From positions 1,116,001 through 1,180,000 of the forward strand of contig CAWCIV010000004.1 of assembly GCA_963795805.1 (NCBI GenBank): a stretch of DNA of 64,000 nucleotides. Direction: 5' to 3'. This stretch comes from JALYYC01 sp963795805. Lineage in GTDB: Bacteria > Chloroflexota > Dormibacteria > CF-121. A program made the translations under genes and the position numbers. The notes under the pieces are model-generated. The model saw nothing but the letters and a program-made list of their open reading frames with translations. It was not told where the DNA came from and made no database searches. How positions within the stretch are numbered: position 1 is the stretch's first letter; each line of letters begins with the position of its first letter. Below are positions 7,563-16,281 of this stretch, one piece after another.

Positions 7563-7856
7563 ATGTCACCCTTCAATCACTGGCCAGCCCTGCTCGTTGT
7601 GCTCGTTATCGTCCTGATCGTTTGGGGCCCGGGCAAGCTTCCCGAGATCGGGAGCGCCGTCGGCCGCGCCATGCACGAGTTCCGCAAGCAATCGAGCGAA
7701 TTCCAGGACGAGATCCGGCGGAGCGCGACCCCGGAGTCCCGGACAGAGACCTACCAATCGACTCCCGTGACGCCAGCGCCTGCGGCGACGGACGTCAAGC
7801 CTTCACCGCCGGCTGCCGACGCCAACCCGAGCGCGACACCGGACCCCAAGTCCTGA
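7563..7856 (+). CDS. tatA: Twin-arginine translocase subunit TatA/TatE
   Basis: A 97-residue protein with the family plan: an N-terminal transmembrane helix (WPALLVVLVIVLIVWGPGKLPEIG), the conserved GPGKLPEIGSAVGRAMHEFRK amphipathic helix, and a Pro/Ala/Thr-rich disordered tail. TatA oligomerises to let folded twin-arginine-signal proteins cross the cytoplasmic membrane. It is followed by tatC. No separate tatB is seen, so TatA may serve both roles, as in many Gram-positive-type systems. Confidence 0.93.
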   Translation: MSPFNHWPALLVVLVIVLIVWGPGKLPEIGSAVGRAMHEFRKQSSEFQDEIRRSATPESRTETYQSTPVTPAPAATDVKPSPPAADANPSATPDPKS

Positions 7857-7889
7857 TTCCGCCGCCTCGGCGGGCGCGTGAGGAGCGCC

Positions 7890-8630
7890 ATGGCCAAGCC
7901 TAAGCTGGTCCGACCGGACGATGAGCGGCAGATGACCTTGATGGAGCACCTCGAGGAGCTCCGACGAGTGTTGATCGTGTCGATGATCGCCTGGGCCGTG
8001 GCGACCGTGATCGGCTTCATTATTTCGGGGTTCGTCCTCGGGCTGGTGCTGGGCCCCGTCAAGTCGGTGATCGGACCAGGAAAGCCGCTCTACTTCACCG
8101 GGCCCATCGACAAGTTCTTCCTCTATTTCAAGGTCGGAATCGCGACCGGGTTCATCCTCGCCAGCCCAATCATCCTGTGGCAGGCATGGACGTTCATCGC
8201 GCCCGGACTGCGGCGGAACGAGCGGCGATTTGCGGTCGGCTTCGTCGGCTCGGCCGTGTTGCTCTTTGCGATGGGCATCGGGTTTGCGTTTTTCGCGTTG
8301 CCGATCGCCCTGCGATTCCTGGTCAACTTCGGGACGAGCGACCTGCAGTACCTGCCGCTGGCGGACCGATACATCAACTTTGTCCTGATTCTGGTGATCG
8401 TCTTTGGTATCACCTTCGAGCTGCCGCTGGCGATGACCATGATGGGGCTGGCGGGCATCGTGAGCGCGAAGTTCCTGTCGCGCAATCGATTCAAGTTCTG
8501 GCTCGGGATCTTCGCGGGCGCGAACATGGTCACGCCCGGCGTCGACCCGTTCACGCCTGCGCTGCTGACCGCGCCCTTGATCATCCTGTTCGAGATCAGC
8601 ATCCTGGTTATTCGCGCTCTGCGAAGATAG
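7890..8630 (+). CDS. tatC: Twin-arginine translocase subunit TatC
   Basis: A 246-residue, six-helix membrane protein that recognises twin-arginine signal peptides. The cytoplasmic start LMEHLEELRRVLIVS is the TatC signature, and the conserved FxFELP segment appears as GITFELPLAMTMM. The ATG at 7890 is preferred over the in-frame GTG at 7878 because AGGAG lies four bases before it. Confidence 0.95.
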   Translation: MAKPKLVRPDDERQMTLMEHLEELRRVLIVSMIAWAVATVIGFIISGFVLGLVLGPVKSVIGPGKPLYFTGPIDKFFLYFKVGIATGFILASPIILWQAWTFIAPGLRRNERRFAVGFVGSAVLLFAMGIGFAFFALPIALRFLVNFGTSDLQYLPLADRYINFVLILVIVFGITFELPLAMTMMGLAGIVSAKFLSRNRFKFWLGIFAGANMVTPGVDPFTPALLTAPLIILFEISILVIRALRR

Positions 8631-8636
8631 ACGGCG

Positions 8637-9365
8637 TTGGCTCAAACACGACCTGACGGCCGCGCGCCCGACCAGTTGCGGCCGGTAACCATTGAAACCG
8701 GTGTGAACCTCTATGCGGAGGGATCGGCCCTGATCCATATGGGCGACACGCGCGTGCTTTGCACGGCGTCCTGGGATGACAAGCCGCCGCCTCACAAGAA
8801 GGGGACCGGTGAGGGCTGGGTCACCGCCGAGTACTCGATGCTGCCGCGCGCGACGCAGCAGCGGACGATGCGCGAGTCGCGCACCGGACGGGTCGACGGC
8901 CGCACGCAGGAAATTCAGCGGCTGATCGGCCGCGCACTGCGGGCATCGATCGACATGCCCCTGATGGGGGAGAAGACGATCATGGTGGATTGCGACGTGC
9001 TGCAGGCTGACGGTGGAACGCGCACGGCCTCGATCACGGGCGGCTTCGTGGCCCTCCACCTCGCGTTGCAGAAGGCGATGGAACGCAAGCAGCTGCGGGT
9101 GCTACCGATCCGGCATTTCGTGTCGGCGATCAGTGTGGGGATCGTACAGGGCCAGCCGCGGCTGGATTTGAATTACCTGGAAGACTTCGCCGCGCAGACG
9201 GATATGAACTGCGTGGTCGCGGAAGACGGCCGCTTCATCGAGATCCAGGGCACGGCCGAGCAGGAGCCATTTGCCCAGGAGGAGATGGAGCAATTGTTGA
9301 AGCTCGCCATCAAGGGCACGCACGAGCTGGTCGACGCGCAAAAGAAGGCGTTGAAGCTGCGCTGA
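8637..9365 (+). CDS. rph: Ribonuclease PH
   Basis: A phosphate-dependent 3'-5' exoribonuclease that trims tRNA 3' ends. The 242 residues include the opening RPDGRAPDQLRPV, GEGWVTAEYSMLPRAT, the phosphate-site region RTGRVDGRTQEIQRLIGRALR, and the catalytic-core VDCDVLQADGGTRTASITGG. A TTG six bases after the tatC stop gives the family's normal N-terminus. rph followed directly by rdgB is a widespread bacterial gene pair. Confidence 0.96.
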   Translation: MAQTRPDGRAPDQLRPVTIETGVNLYAEGSALIHMGDTRVLCTASWDDKPPPHKKGTGEGWVTAEYSMLPRATQQRTMRESRTGRVDGRTQEIQRLIGRALRASIDMPLMGEKTIMVDCDVLQADGGTRTASITGGFVALHLALQKAMERKQLRVLPIRHFVSAISVGIVQGQPRLDLNYLEDFAAQTDMNCVVAEDGRFIEIQGTAEQEPFAQEEMEQLLKLAIKGTHELVDAQKKALKLR

Positions 9366-9970
9366 GGCAACTGCTGCTCGCGACCAACAATGCGGGGAAG
9401 CTGGCCGAACTGCGGGCGCTGCTGGCGGATCTGCCGATGGAGTTGGTCAGCCCCGCGGAAGCAGGCATCAGCCTAGAGGTTGAGGAAGACGGGGCGACCT
9501 ACGCGGCCAACGCGCGCAAGAAGGCCGAGGCCGGGATGCAGGCGAGCAAACTGCCGACGCTGGGGGATGATTCCGGGATGGAAGTGGCCGCCCTCGATGG
9601 ACAGCCGGGGGTTCGGTCGGCGCGCTTTGCCGGGCCCGAGAACAAGGGCGACAGTGGCGCGCTGATTCGCGCCGTGCTCGATGCGCTGGGGGAGCGGGCG
9701 GGAGAGTCGCCGGCAGCGGTCTATCGATGCCTGGCGGTCATGGTGCTGCCCGACGGGCGAAGCTTTGAAGGGGAGGGGATCCTGGCCGGCACCATCGCGG
9801 CGGAGCCACGCGGGCGTGGTGGCTTTGGCTACGACCCGATCTTTCAACTTTCCGATGGACGCCGGATGGCCGAGTTAACCATCGAGGAGAAGAACCTGTT
9901 GAGCCATCGCGCCCGCGCCCTGAACGCGCTCGAGGTGCATGGGGCGTTCGATGCGGCGATGACGTGCTGA
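9362..9970 (+). CDS. rdgB: XTP/dITP diphosphatase (RdgB/HAM1), probable CTG start
   Basis: A housecleaning nucleotide pyrophosphatase that removes dITP and XTP. Motifs are LLLATNNAGKLAELR at the N-terminus, TLGDDSGMEV (catalytic Asp region), FAGPENKGD and GFGYDPIF. The substrate-binding N-terminus lies upstream of the first ATG at 9437. The only sensible start for it is CTG at 9362, which overlaps the rph stop as CTGA, the same four-base geometry as neighbouring ATGA and GTGA junctions. That gives 202 residues, the normal length. Confidence 0.93.
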   Translation: MRQLLLATNNAGKLAELRALLADLPMELVSPAEAGISLEVEEDGATYAANARKKAEAGMQASKLPTLGDDSGMEVAALDGQPGVRSARFAGPENKGDSGALIRAVLDALGERAGESPAAVYRCLAVMVLPDGRSFEGEGILAGTIAAEPRGRGGFGYDPIFQLSDGRRMAELTIEEKNLLSHRARALNALEVHGAFDAAMTC

Positions 9971-10887
9971 GGGCTTCCTTCCTTTACCTGTCGCACCGGC
10001 GGGGATTGCAGCGGTTTGTGACGGGCCAGCCACTGACGGCATCGCTCGCGTACCGATTTGTCGCCGGCGATCACTTGCAGGATGCGGTACGGGTGGTGAA
10101 GACGATCAATGCGGCCGGATCAACCGCGAGCCTCGACCACCTCGGTGAGAATGTCAGCGAGGAGCGAGCCGCGCGGCTGGCGGCGGACGACTACCTCGCG
10201 GCATTCGAGGCGATCGCCGCGGAGAAGTTGGATGCCAATGTTTCGGTGAAGCTCACCCAACTGGGGTTGGATATCTCGCCGGCGCTCTGTCGGGAATTGC
10301 TGGGACGGGTCCTAGCTCGAGCCAACGAGCTTGGCAATTTTGTGCGCATCGATATGGAGGGATCGGCGTACACGCAGCGGACTCTGGATATGGTGTTCGA
10401 GATGCACCGGCGATTTCCGAACTGCGGGGTCGTGTTGCAGAGCTATCTCTATCGAACGCTGGGGGATGTGGCGCGTGCGAATGCCGCCGGCATCAGGGTG
10501 AGACTGGTGAAGGGCGCCTACGACGAGCCTCCGACGGTTGCCTATCCGAAGAAGGGTGACGTCGACGCGAAGTACGAGGAGGCCATGGGCGAGTTGCTGG
10601 CAGGTGGTGTTTATCCGGCGATCGCGACCCACGACGATCGACTGATCGAAGCCACCACGCGGATGGCGCGTGAGCGAGGGGTGGCGGCGGATCGCTTCGA
10701 GTTTCAGCTCCTGTACGGGATCCGTCGCGATCTGCAGGAGCGACTCGTACGCGAGGGATATCGGGTGAGGATTTACGTGCCCTATGGGACCGAGTGGTAT
10801 CCATACCTGATGCGACGACTGGCTGAGCGGCCGGCCAACCTGCTATTTATCCTCAGGAGCGTTTTGCGGGAGCGTCGGGCCGCCTGA
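9964..10887 (+). CDS. Proline dehydrogenase (monofunctional, PutA-type barrel)
   Basis: A flavoenzyme oxidising proline to pyrroline-5-carboxylate and passing electrons to the respiratory chain. The 307-residue barrel carries SVKLTQLG, RIDMEGSAYT, VLQSYLYRT, RLVKGAYDEP, ATHD, FQLLYGIR and the C-terminal YVPYGTEWYPYLMRRLAERP, all hallmarks of this family. No P5C dehydrogenase gene is in the window. The GTG start overlaps the rdgB stop by seven bases, and the 3' end overlaps the convergent small gene. Confidence 0.94.
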   Translation: MLRASFLYLSHRRGLQRFVTGQPLTASLAYRFVAGDHLQDAVRVVKTINAAGSTASLDHLGENVSEERAARLAADDYLAAFEAIAAEKLDANVSVKLTQLGLDISPALCRELLGRVLARANELGNFVRIDMEGSAYTQRTLDMVFEMHRRFPNCGVVLQSYLYRTLGDVARANAAGIRVRLVKGAYDEPPTVAYPKKGDVDAKYEEAMGELLAGGVYPAIATHDDRLIEATTRMARERGVAADRFEFQLLYGIRRDLQERLVREGYRVRIYVPYGTEWYPYLMRRLAERPANLLFILRSVLRERRAA

Positions 10888-11109
10888 ATCCTCAGGGATT
10901 GGCCGACCCGAGGCGAACTCGACCTTAGCCTGGGGCGGCGGCGGAACCCGATGGCCGAAGATCCCGCCGAACCACATCAGCATGCCGAAGGCGGTGCCGC
11001 GGAACTCGCTCGTGCGCCAGGCTTCCGTGAATCGGTACTGGTGAAACCAGCGAAAGACGAAGATGGCGGCGAGCGCGATCAGGATCGTGGCGCCGATTAC
11101 AAAGGGCAT
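10843..11109 (-). CDS. Small single-pass membrane protein of unknown function
   Basis: An 88-residue protein starting MPFVIGATILIALAAIFVFRW, one clear N-terminal transmembrane helix. A cytoplasmic Arg/Trp/Phe-rich middle and a Pro-rich tail follow. No family is recognised. It overlaps the convergent proline dehydrogenase gene by 45 bases and starts about 30 bases from the tRNA-Pro gene on the other strand. Confidence 0.6.
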   Translation of the reverse strand: MPFVIGATILIALAAIFVFRWFHQYRFTEAWRTSEFRGTAFGMLMWFGGIFGHRVPPPPQAKVEFASGRPIPEDSGGPTLPQNAPEDK

Positions 11110-11139
11110 AGTGCAATGGTCGCACGTAGAATGCTCGGA

Positions 11140-11215
11140 CGGGGCGTAGCGCAGCCTGGTTAACGCGCCTGCTTTGGGAGCAGGAGACTCGCAGGTTCGA
11201 ATCCTGCCGCCCCGA
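11140..11215 (+). tRNA. tRNA-Pro (anticodon TGG)
   Basis: The acceptor stem CGGGGCG pairs fully with CGCCCCG. The anticodon arm is CCTGC, loop TTTGGGA, GCAGG, giving anticodon TGG, and the T-arm GCAGG TTCGAAT CCTGC is canonical. The discriminator is A and CCA is not encoded. A -10-like TAGAAT lies eight bases upstream. Confidence 0.97.
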
Positions 11216-11224
11216 CTCCTCGCC

Positions 11225-11488
11225 CTACCCGCCCGACCTTCCTATCCGATTCGGAATCTCCGCCCAGCCGCTGGCGGACTCCGTCCCACGCACCCACCCG
11301 CTTCCCTTGCACCCTGCCGCCAACCGCGGGTAGGCCGCCGGCGCAAGCTTGGCCCCCTGCCGAGTCACGATGTCCGCTGCCCGCGAGTGCGCGATCCATT
11401 TGTGGCGGCATGGCCCGTCGCAGGTATAGACGCCTGGATCACCAACCGGTTCGCCCGGTTGAAATGCCTCCGACACGATCGCAAGCAT
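11225..11488 (-). CDS. Putative small Cys-containing zinc-ribbon-like protein
   Basis: An 87-residue frame in the gap after tRNA-Pro. The translation FQPGEPVGDPGVYTCDGPCRHKW resembles small proteins in which a PG...SGxYxCxxC segment begins a zinc ribbon. A later single Cys (AAGCKGSG) is the only other candidate ligand, so a full four-ligand site is not obvious. GTG at 11476 (MSEAFQPGEP) is an alternative start. Function unknown; the frame could be chance in GC-rich DNA. Confidence 0.4.
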   Translation of the reverse strand: MLAIVSEAFQPGEPVGDPGVYTCDGPCRHKWIAHSRAADIVTRQGAKLAPAAYPRLAAGCKGSGWVRGTESASGWAEIPNRIGRSGG

Positions 11489-11524
11489 AAACCGTTACCC
11501 GGGCCTGTGCGCCGTCCGATTCGT

Positions 11525-13003
11525 CTACGAGCGCGACATTGTCGCCGGGACACGCCCTGCAGTGGACCCATTGATCGCCAGGGACAGCGCTCGATAGGTG
11601 TGCATCATCTGCGCGTACCGCGTTACCCGCTCCGCATCAGGCTTAAAAACCCGAACAACCCTGACGGCCTTACAAGCGGCTGCGATATGAGCAAACACGC
11701 CGGCGCCGACTCCCGCCAGCAGGGCCGCCCCAAACGCCGCAGCCTCATTGACCGCGGTCGTCTCGACCGGGAGATCGAAAACATCAGCCTCGAGCTGGCA
11801 CCACAATTCCGTGTGCGTCCGCGGCCCGACCGTCCTCACTCGTCTCGCATCCCCATCCCGCGCTCGAAGCAGCTGCATTCCCCCACCAAGGCTGAACACC
11901 GCCCCCTCGATCAGCGCCCGCGTCAGATGGCCTCGCCGGTGGTCAGCTCGAAGCCCGATGAATGCCCCTCTCGACGTCCCCTCGATGTTGAACGAAGGAA
12001 GAAAGAACAACCCGTCGGCACCGGGCGCAATCGCTTCGGCGGCCACCTCCAGCTCGCCAGTGGCGACGCCGCCAAGAACGTCACCCCACCAGTCGAGCGC
12101 CCTCCCGGCCGCCGGCGTCGAGGCGACCTCCAGATACCGGCCCGGCACCGCCGAACACAGAATCCGAAGAACCCCGGATGGGTCCACCGTACATCCTTCC
12201 CGATGCGCCACCAGCCCGCCACCACCATCGATGGATGCAGTGATGAGCCCGCTCGCAACAACGCCGGCGCCAACCGCTGCAGCCGCCACCTCTCCCGCCC
12301 CCGCAGCGACCGGCAAACCAACCGGCAGCCCAAGTTCTGCGGCGACCGAGGGTCGAAGCCCGCCCGTGATCACGCCGCTCTCACTGACCGCGGGCAGCCA
12401 ATCCGACGCGATGCCGAGCGCACCAAGCATGACATCCGACCAGGCGCGCCGTTGCAGATCCAGCAGGAGCGTCCCGGAGGCGTCGCTCACGTCGGTGGCG
12501 AGTTCACCCGTCAGCCGCAGGCGCACATAGTCCTTTGGCAGAAGGACGCGCCTGACGTGCCGATACTGGACTGGCTCGACATCCCGAAGCCACAGGATTT
12601 TCGAGGCCTGCGAAGCGGTCGTGACCGCGCTCCCGGTAACCGTAGCGACCCGCTCCGCACCAACCAGCGACGCGATCTCCTCACGCTGCGGCCCGCTCCG
12701 CAGATCCCCCTCCACCAGCGCGGGTCGGATCGCCTCGCCTCGCCGATCCAGAAACACGGCTCCGCCCATCTGGCCACTCAGCCCCAACGCCGCGACCTTG
12801 CCACCCTGGCTGCCCGCCTCGGAAACAACTCGCCGGACCACCGCCTCGGCGGCCGCCCACCAATCGTGAGGATTCTGCTCCGCCCATCCAGGCCGCGGGG
12901 TCGACGTGTCGTACCCGACCCAGGCGGACGCCAGAACCGCCCCTGACTCGTCGATGGCAAGAGCTCGCGCGCCGGTCCTTCCGACGTCAAGCCCGATCAG
13001 CAT
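11525..13003 (-). CDS. FGGY-family carbohydrate kinase, xylulokinase-like but with altered active site
   Basis: The 492 residues follow the two-domain FGGY kinase plan and resemble xylulokinase: GLDVGRTGARALAIDESG, GLSGQMGG, LLPKDYVRLRLTGELATD, and a C-terminal ATP-binding half. Key residues differ from XylB. The substrate His of GQMHG is Gly80, and the catalytic Asp expected in G(G/A)xD is Glu238 (AAGAGEVAAA). The adenosine-loop LGTSG region reads SIDGGGG. It may phosphorylate another sugar, be regulatory, or be inactive. It is the last gene of a minus-strand operon; its ATG shares a base with the upstream stop (TGATG). A canonical paralogue lies at 21 kb. Confidence 0.85.
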   Translation of the reverse strand: MLIGLDVGRTGARALAIDESGAVLASAWVGYDTSTPRPGWAEQNPHDWWAAAEAVVRRVVSEAGSQGGKVAALGLSGQMGGAVFLDRRGEAIRPALVEGDLRSGPQREEIASLVGAERVATVTGSAVTTASQASKILWLRDVEPVQYRHVRRVLLPKDYVRLRLTGELATDVSDASGTLLLDLQRRAWSDVMLGALGIASDWLPAVSESGVITGGLRPSVAAELGLPVGLPVAAGAGEVAAAAVGAGVVASGLITASIDGGGGLVAHREGCTVDPSGVLRILCSAVPGRYLEVASTPAAGRALDWWGDVLGGVATGELEVAAEAIAPGADGLFFLPSFNIEGTSRGAFIGLRADHRRGHLTRALIEGAVFSLGGGMQLLRARDGDARRVRTVGPRTHTELWCQLEADVFDLPVETTAVNEAAAFGAALLAGVGAGVFAHIAAACKAVRVVRVFKPDAERVTRYAQMMHTYRALSLAINGSTAGRVPATMSRS

Positions 13004-14214
13004 CAGCCCGGGGACTGCTCCGTCACGGATAGCTGCGCCGACCAGTGCGCGCCGCCGTCGGTGGTCGCCTCAATCACGTAGTTGCTTGACGCGTTCCGCA
13101 CCAGCGCCCACCCGATGGAGGTGGTCAGGAAGGCGGCGTCAAACGTCTCGAGCGCCTCGACCCCCGTTGACCGGCTCAGCGAGGTTCCGCCGCTCGTTGC
13201 CACCACCACCTCCGCGCGATCCGCGGCGGCCGTGTCGCCGATGAAGACGGCGTCGTTGGGACCCACCACACTGAAGCTTCCGGGGTAGCTGCCCGACCCC
13301 TGGGGGGTCGGCGGCGTGGTGTGGACCAATCCGGACATAACGGGTCGCCAGTCAGCGCCGTTCTGAGTTGCGTACACGACATAGGGCGACGATCCGGCAG
13401 CGGCGCCTCCCGGCGCGTACATCGCCCACAGCGCCGACGGCGTCGCGCATTCGATCAGGGCGCGTCCCGCCAGGCCAGGCTCCTGACCGGGCATGAGGAC
13501 TGACCGCGACCATGACTGCCCGGCGTCGTGACTCGAATAGATTGAGCCGTCAATCGTTCCGACCCATCCGTGGCTCGCATCACTGAAACACACCGTTTGC
13601 GCGTCCGGCGGCCCCGTCATGTTGCTCCAGGAGTGACCGCCGTCATTCGATGTCACCAGCGTACCTCCTGTGGTCGGCACGAGCCGTCCGTGAAACGGCT
13701 GGACGTCGAGTCCGCCACTGATGCCCCAGCCCCGGGACGGACTGATGAAATGCACCGATCGGATCGGTTTGTCCGCCTCGCCCATCTGGTGCCAGGTCCG
13801 CCCGCCGTCAACCGTCCCCAGCAATTCATGGAGCCCAACCACCCAACCCACGGTGGTGCTGATGAAGTCGACCCCTGCGTAATCGTTCGTCGATCGATAT
13901 TGGGTTGTCCAGTGGGTTCCGTCGCTGGTGGCATAGATATTGCGCGAGCCGGCGGCCCACCCGATCCGGGGTGTCACCATCTGGATCGACGCAAGGGCCG
14001 GCATGAAGCCGGGATCGCTGGAAGACCCCGAGGGGGTAGCCGTTGGCGATGGGCTCTCGGACGGGGTCGCCGTTACTGTTGTATCCGCAGACGCCGAGGC
14101 ACTTGCCGATGGCGTGCTCGCGACCGACGGGGTTGGTCGCGTCGTGGCCGTGCCGGAGCCGCAGCCGGCAAGGATCAACATCGCCAGGACCACTCCCCCG
14201 ACGGGCCGCCTCAC
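13003..14214 (-). CDS. Ycf48/BNR-type beta-propeller lipoprotein
   Basis: A 403-residue exported protein. Starting at the GTG that overlaps the upstream stop (GTGA), it has a lipoprotein signal with lipobox LILAGC, then a Ser/Thr/Pro-rich linker. A beta-propeller follows, built of repeated T(D/N)(G/D)G..W units such as TVDGGRTWHQM, SNDGGHSWSNM, SHDAGQSWSRS and TTDGGAHWSAQ, with xxGW strand motifs between them. Such propellers bind proteins or carbohydrates; some are sialidase-like. Lying between a carbohydrate-active gene and a sugar kinase, it may bind glycans at the cell surface, which is inference. Confidence 0.86.
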   Translation of the reverse strand: MRRPVGGVVLAMLILAGCGSGTATTRPTPSVASTPSASASASADTTVTATPSESPSPTATPSGSSSDPGFMPALASIQMVTPRIGWAAGSRNIYATSDGTHWTTQYRSTNDYAGVDFISTTVGWVVGLHELLGTVDGGRTWHQMGEADKPIRSVHFISPSRGWGISGGLDVQPFHGRLVPTTGGTLVTSNDGGHSWSNMTGPPDAQTVCFSDASHGWVGTIDGSIYSSHDAGQSWSRSVLMPGQEPGLAGRALIECATPSALWAMYAPGGAAAGSSPYVVYATQNGADWRPVMSGLVHTTPPTPQGSGSYPGSFSVVGPNDAVFIGDTAAADRAEVVVATSGGTSLSRSTGVEALETFDAAFLTTSIGWALVRNASSNYVIEATTDGGAHWSAQLSVTEQSPG

Positions 14215-16148
14215 GGGTCGACCTGCAAACCACCCTGGCACGCGTAGAGGATCAGGCCGGCGCTCACCGCCGAGGAGACCGGCTCGATGGATCCCTTGGG
14301 CGTGAGCCCTCGGGTATGGGCGTACCGCTCGTTGACCATGCCTTTTCGTGCATTGAAATCCCCATCCTCGCGCGCAATGAATTGCAGCGAGCACGCCAGG
14401 TTGTCGCGGGTGCGGTCGAGGAGGTACTCGTCGCCGAGGTGCGCGGCGAGCCGAACCATTTCTGGTAAGCAGAGTAACCCTCGCAGATGGAGATGCTGCG
14501 AGCGTGGCGATGCCAGGTCGGCGCCGCGGCTGCGGAAGTCGTAGGTGTCGAGCAGCGTGTGCTGTGGAAACGCGAGGTTATAGGACCAGCGGAACGTGAT
14601 CATCCAGTCAGCGGCGCGACGGGCGAGCTCCAGCCAGTGATCCTCGCGGTTCGCCTCGAACAGGGCGACGTACGCCATCACCGCCAGGGCGGCATCCTCC
14701 GAGGTGGGGACCAGGTGCACGTCCTCTCGGGCGCCGTAAATGTAGTCGTCTTCAACGAAAGCCGCATAAAGCGAGCCCGCCAGCCCGGCGGCCGCGGTGG
14801 CGTCGACACTCTCGAGGAGCGTGGCGCCCTCGAGCAGGGCCGGGATCCACATCAGGCCGGCCGCGCCCTCCCAATCCTCTGCCGCCCCGGTGCGCGCGTT
14901 GACGTACGCCGGGAACGCGCCGCCTTGCTGCGAATGCAGCGCATGTTGCAGATTGGAGACGACCGCCGCCGTCCAGGCTGGATGGTCGTGCTCGCGAGCC
15001 GCTTCGAAGGCAAGCGCGCGGATCATGAAAAGGGTTGCCTCTGCGACGGCGCGCGCATGCACCCAGTCGCGGTGGCTGTGACAGCCCCCAACCCAGCCCG
15101 CGTCTGTCAGCCCTCCCCAGAACAGCCCACTCGGGCTGATGGCGCTCGCGAGCGTGTCCAGCACCGCGACCCCGGCCGCGGCGTACTCCCCGACCGCCTC
15201 ACGACGCCCATATGTCAGCAGGGCGAAGGCCGCCGCTGCCCCATGAACCCCTCCAAGTGGCATCGCGTTCCGGTCGCCAGCGCTCGATGCGACGCCGCCG
15301 ATCGGCTGCGCAAACGCCGCCGTCTCGGCCAGGATTCCGGCATCGGCTCGGTAGTGCCAGCGATAGAGTCCCTCCGCCGTCAGCGCGGCCGCCTCGTCGA
15401 CCGAGACCCACGGCGCCAGGCCGTTTCGCTCGCGATCTGCCTCGTAGACTGCCCGAAGGACGCCGTGGTAAGCCCTCGGCTCCGGCAGTCCCGCGAAGAT
15501 CCGAAAAGTCATCGTGGCTATCTCGCCGGCCTGCCAGGTATGGAGGAAGACCTCGGCCGGTGCGGGCGCATCACAGCCGAGGAACGTGACCGGCTCCTCG
15601 CGAGCCGGAAAGTTCAGGAGTAGCGCCGGGTGCGTCTCCCCGGTGAAGCCCAGGCCGCTCAGTCCTAGAGACGACCGCTCCTCGGTCGCCAGCGCGACAC
15701 ATTCCCGATCGGTCCATCCGAAGACGACCGGGTGCGAGGCGCGGTCGGCTCGAATCGACCACCGGTTGGCCGTCAGGCTGTTGCCGCCCTCATGCGCTGG
15801 GTCATAGCGCGGATAGCGAACCTCACTGGTATCTGGCCGGCCCTCGCCAGGAAAAACCCCGGGTACCAGGAGCCGACGCACCTCGCCACCTAGCGTGAAG
15901 GCAACCTGGACACCGAGCCCCTGGTCCCGTTCCTCGAGCGACACCAGCGAGATCTGGACCTCGAAGGCCTGGTCCAGGCCATCCGCTGCCGGCACCGGCT
16001 GCCAGCGGGTCGAAACGCTGAAGCCCTGGGCCCGCCCGTTCCGCGGCAGGCCGAGCGTCCGACCTCGGCCGTCGATCAGGCGCAGATCCAACCGGTCCTC
16101 GAGGTCGTGCAGGGCCTCCCTGGGGTCGATCAACCGAAGCATTGGCAC
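14211..16148 (-). CDS. Six-hairpin (alpha/alpha-barrel) glycosidase-like protein
   Basis: A 645-residue protein with no export signal visible. The N-terminal third looks like a beta-sandwich (ERDQGLGVQVAFTLGGEVRRL). From about residue 250 a repeated helical pattern with conserved Trp, His and acidic residues (WHYRADAGILAE, GCHSHRDWVHARAVAEATLFMIRAL, HAWDTYDF-like segments) suggests an (alpha/alpha)6 barrel, as in several glycoside hydrolase families. I cannot assign a family or name catalytic residues with confidence. It is first in a three-gene operon with a propeller lipoprotein and an FGGY kinase. Confidence 0.7.
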   Translation of the reverse strand: MPMLRLIDPREALHDLEDRLDLRLIDGRGRTLGLPRNGRAQGFSVSTRWQPVPAADGLDQAFEVQISLVSLEERDQGLGVQVAFTLGGEVRRLLVPGVFPGEGRPDTSEVRYPRYDPAHEGGNSLTANRWSIRADRASHPVVFGWTDRECVALATEERSSLGLSGLGFTGETHPALLLNFPAREEPVTFLGCDAPAPAEVFLHTWQAGEIATMTFRIFAGLPEPRAYHGVLRAVYEADRERNGLAPWVSVDEAAALTAEGLYRWHYRADAGILAETAAFAQPIGGVASSAGDRNAMPLGGVHGAAAAFALLTYGRREAVGEYAAAGVAVLDTLASAISPSGLFWGGLTDAGWVGGCHSHRDWVHARAVAEATLFMIRALAFEAAREHDHPAWTAAVVSNLQHALHSQQGGAFPAYVNARTGAAEDWEGAAGLMWIPALLEGATLLESVDATAAAGLAGSLYAAFVEDDYIYGAREDVHLVPTSEDAALAVMAYVALFEANREDHWLELARRAADWMITFRWSYNLAFPQHTLLDTYDFRSRGADLASPRSQHLHLRGLLCLPEMVRLAAHLGDEYLLDRTRDNLACSLQFIAREDGDFNARKGMVNERYAHTRGLTPKGSIEPVSSAVSAGLILYACQGGLQVDP

Positions 16149-16281
16149 ACGAACTCTGGCATGACCGCGGCCTGCCGCCAGTGACCGACCGGTAACGGGT
16201 CAGTACAGGCCATCTCCCGCACGGTTTCAGGGAAGGGCTGGGGTGAGGGACGCGGCACCTGTGTTAGACTGCTGGCAGCAT

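Noticed and set aside
7803..9059. A 418-codon minus-strand frame across tatC and rph
   Set aside because: The translation is low-complexity His/Asp/Arg-rich; both plus-strand genes are unambiguous.
11174..12946. A 590-codon open frame on the plus strand
   Set aside because: It lies opposite the FGGY kinase gene, has an Arg/Pro/His-rich composition with no family pattern, and begins inside tRNA-Pro. The minus-strand kinase explains the region.
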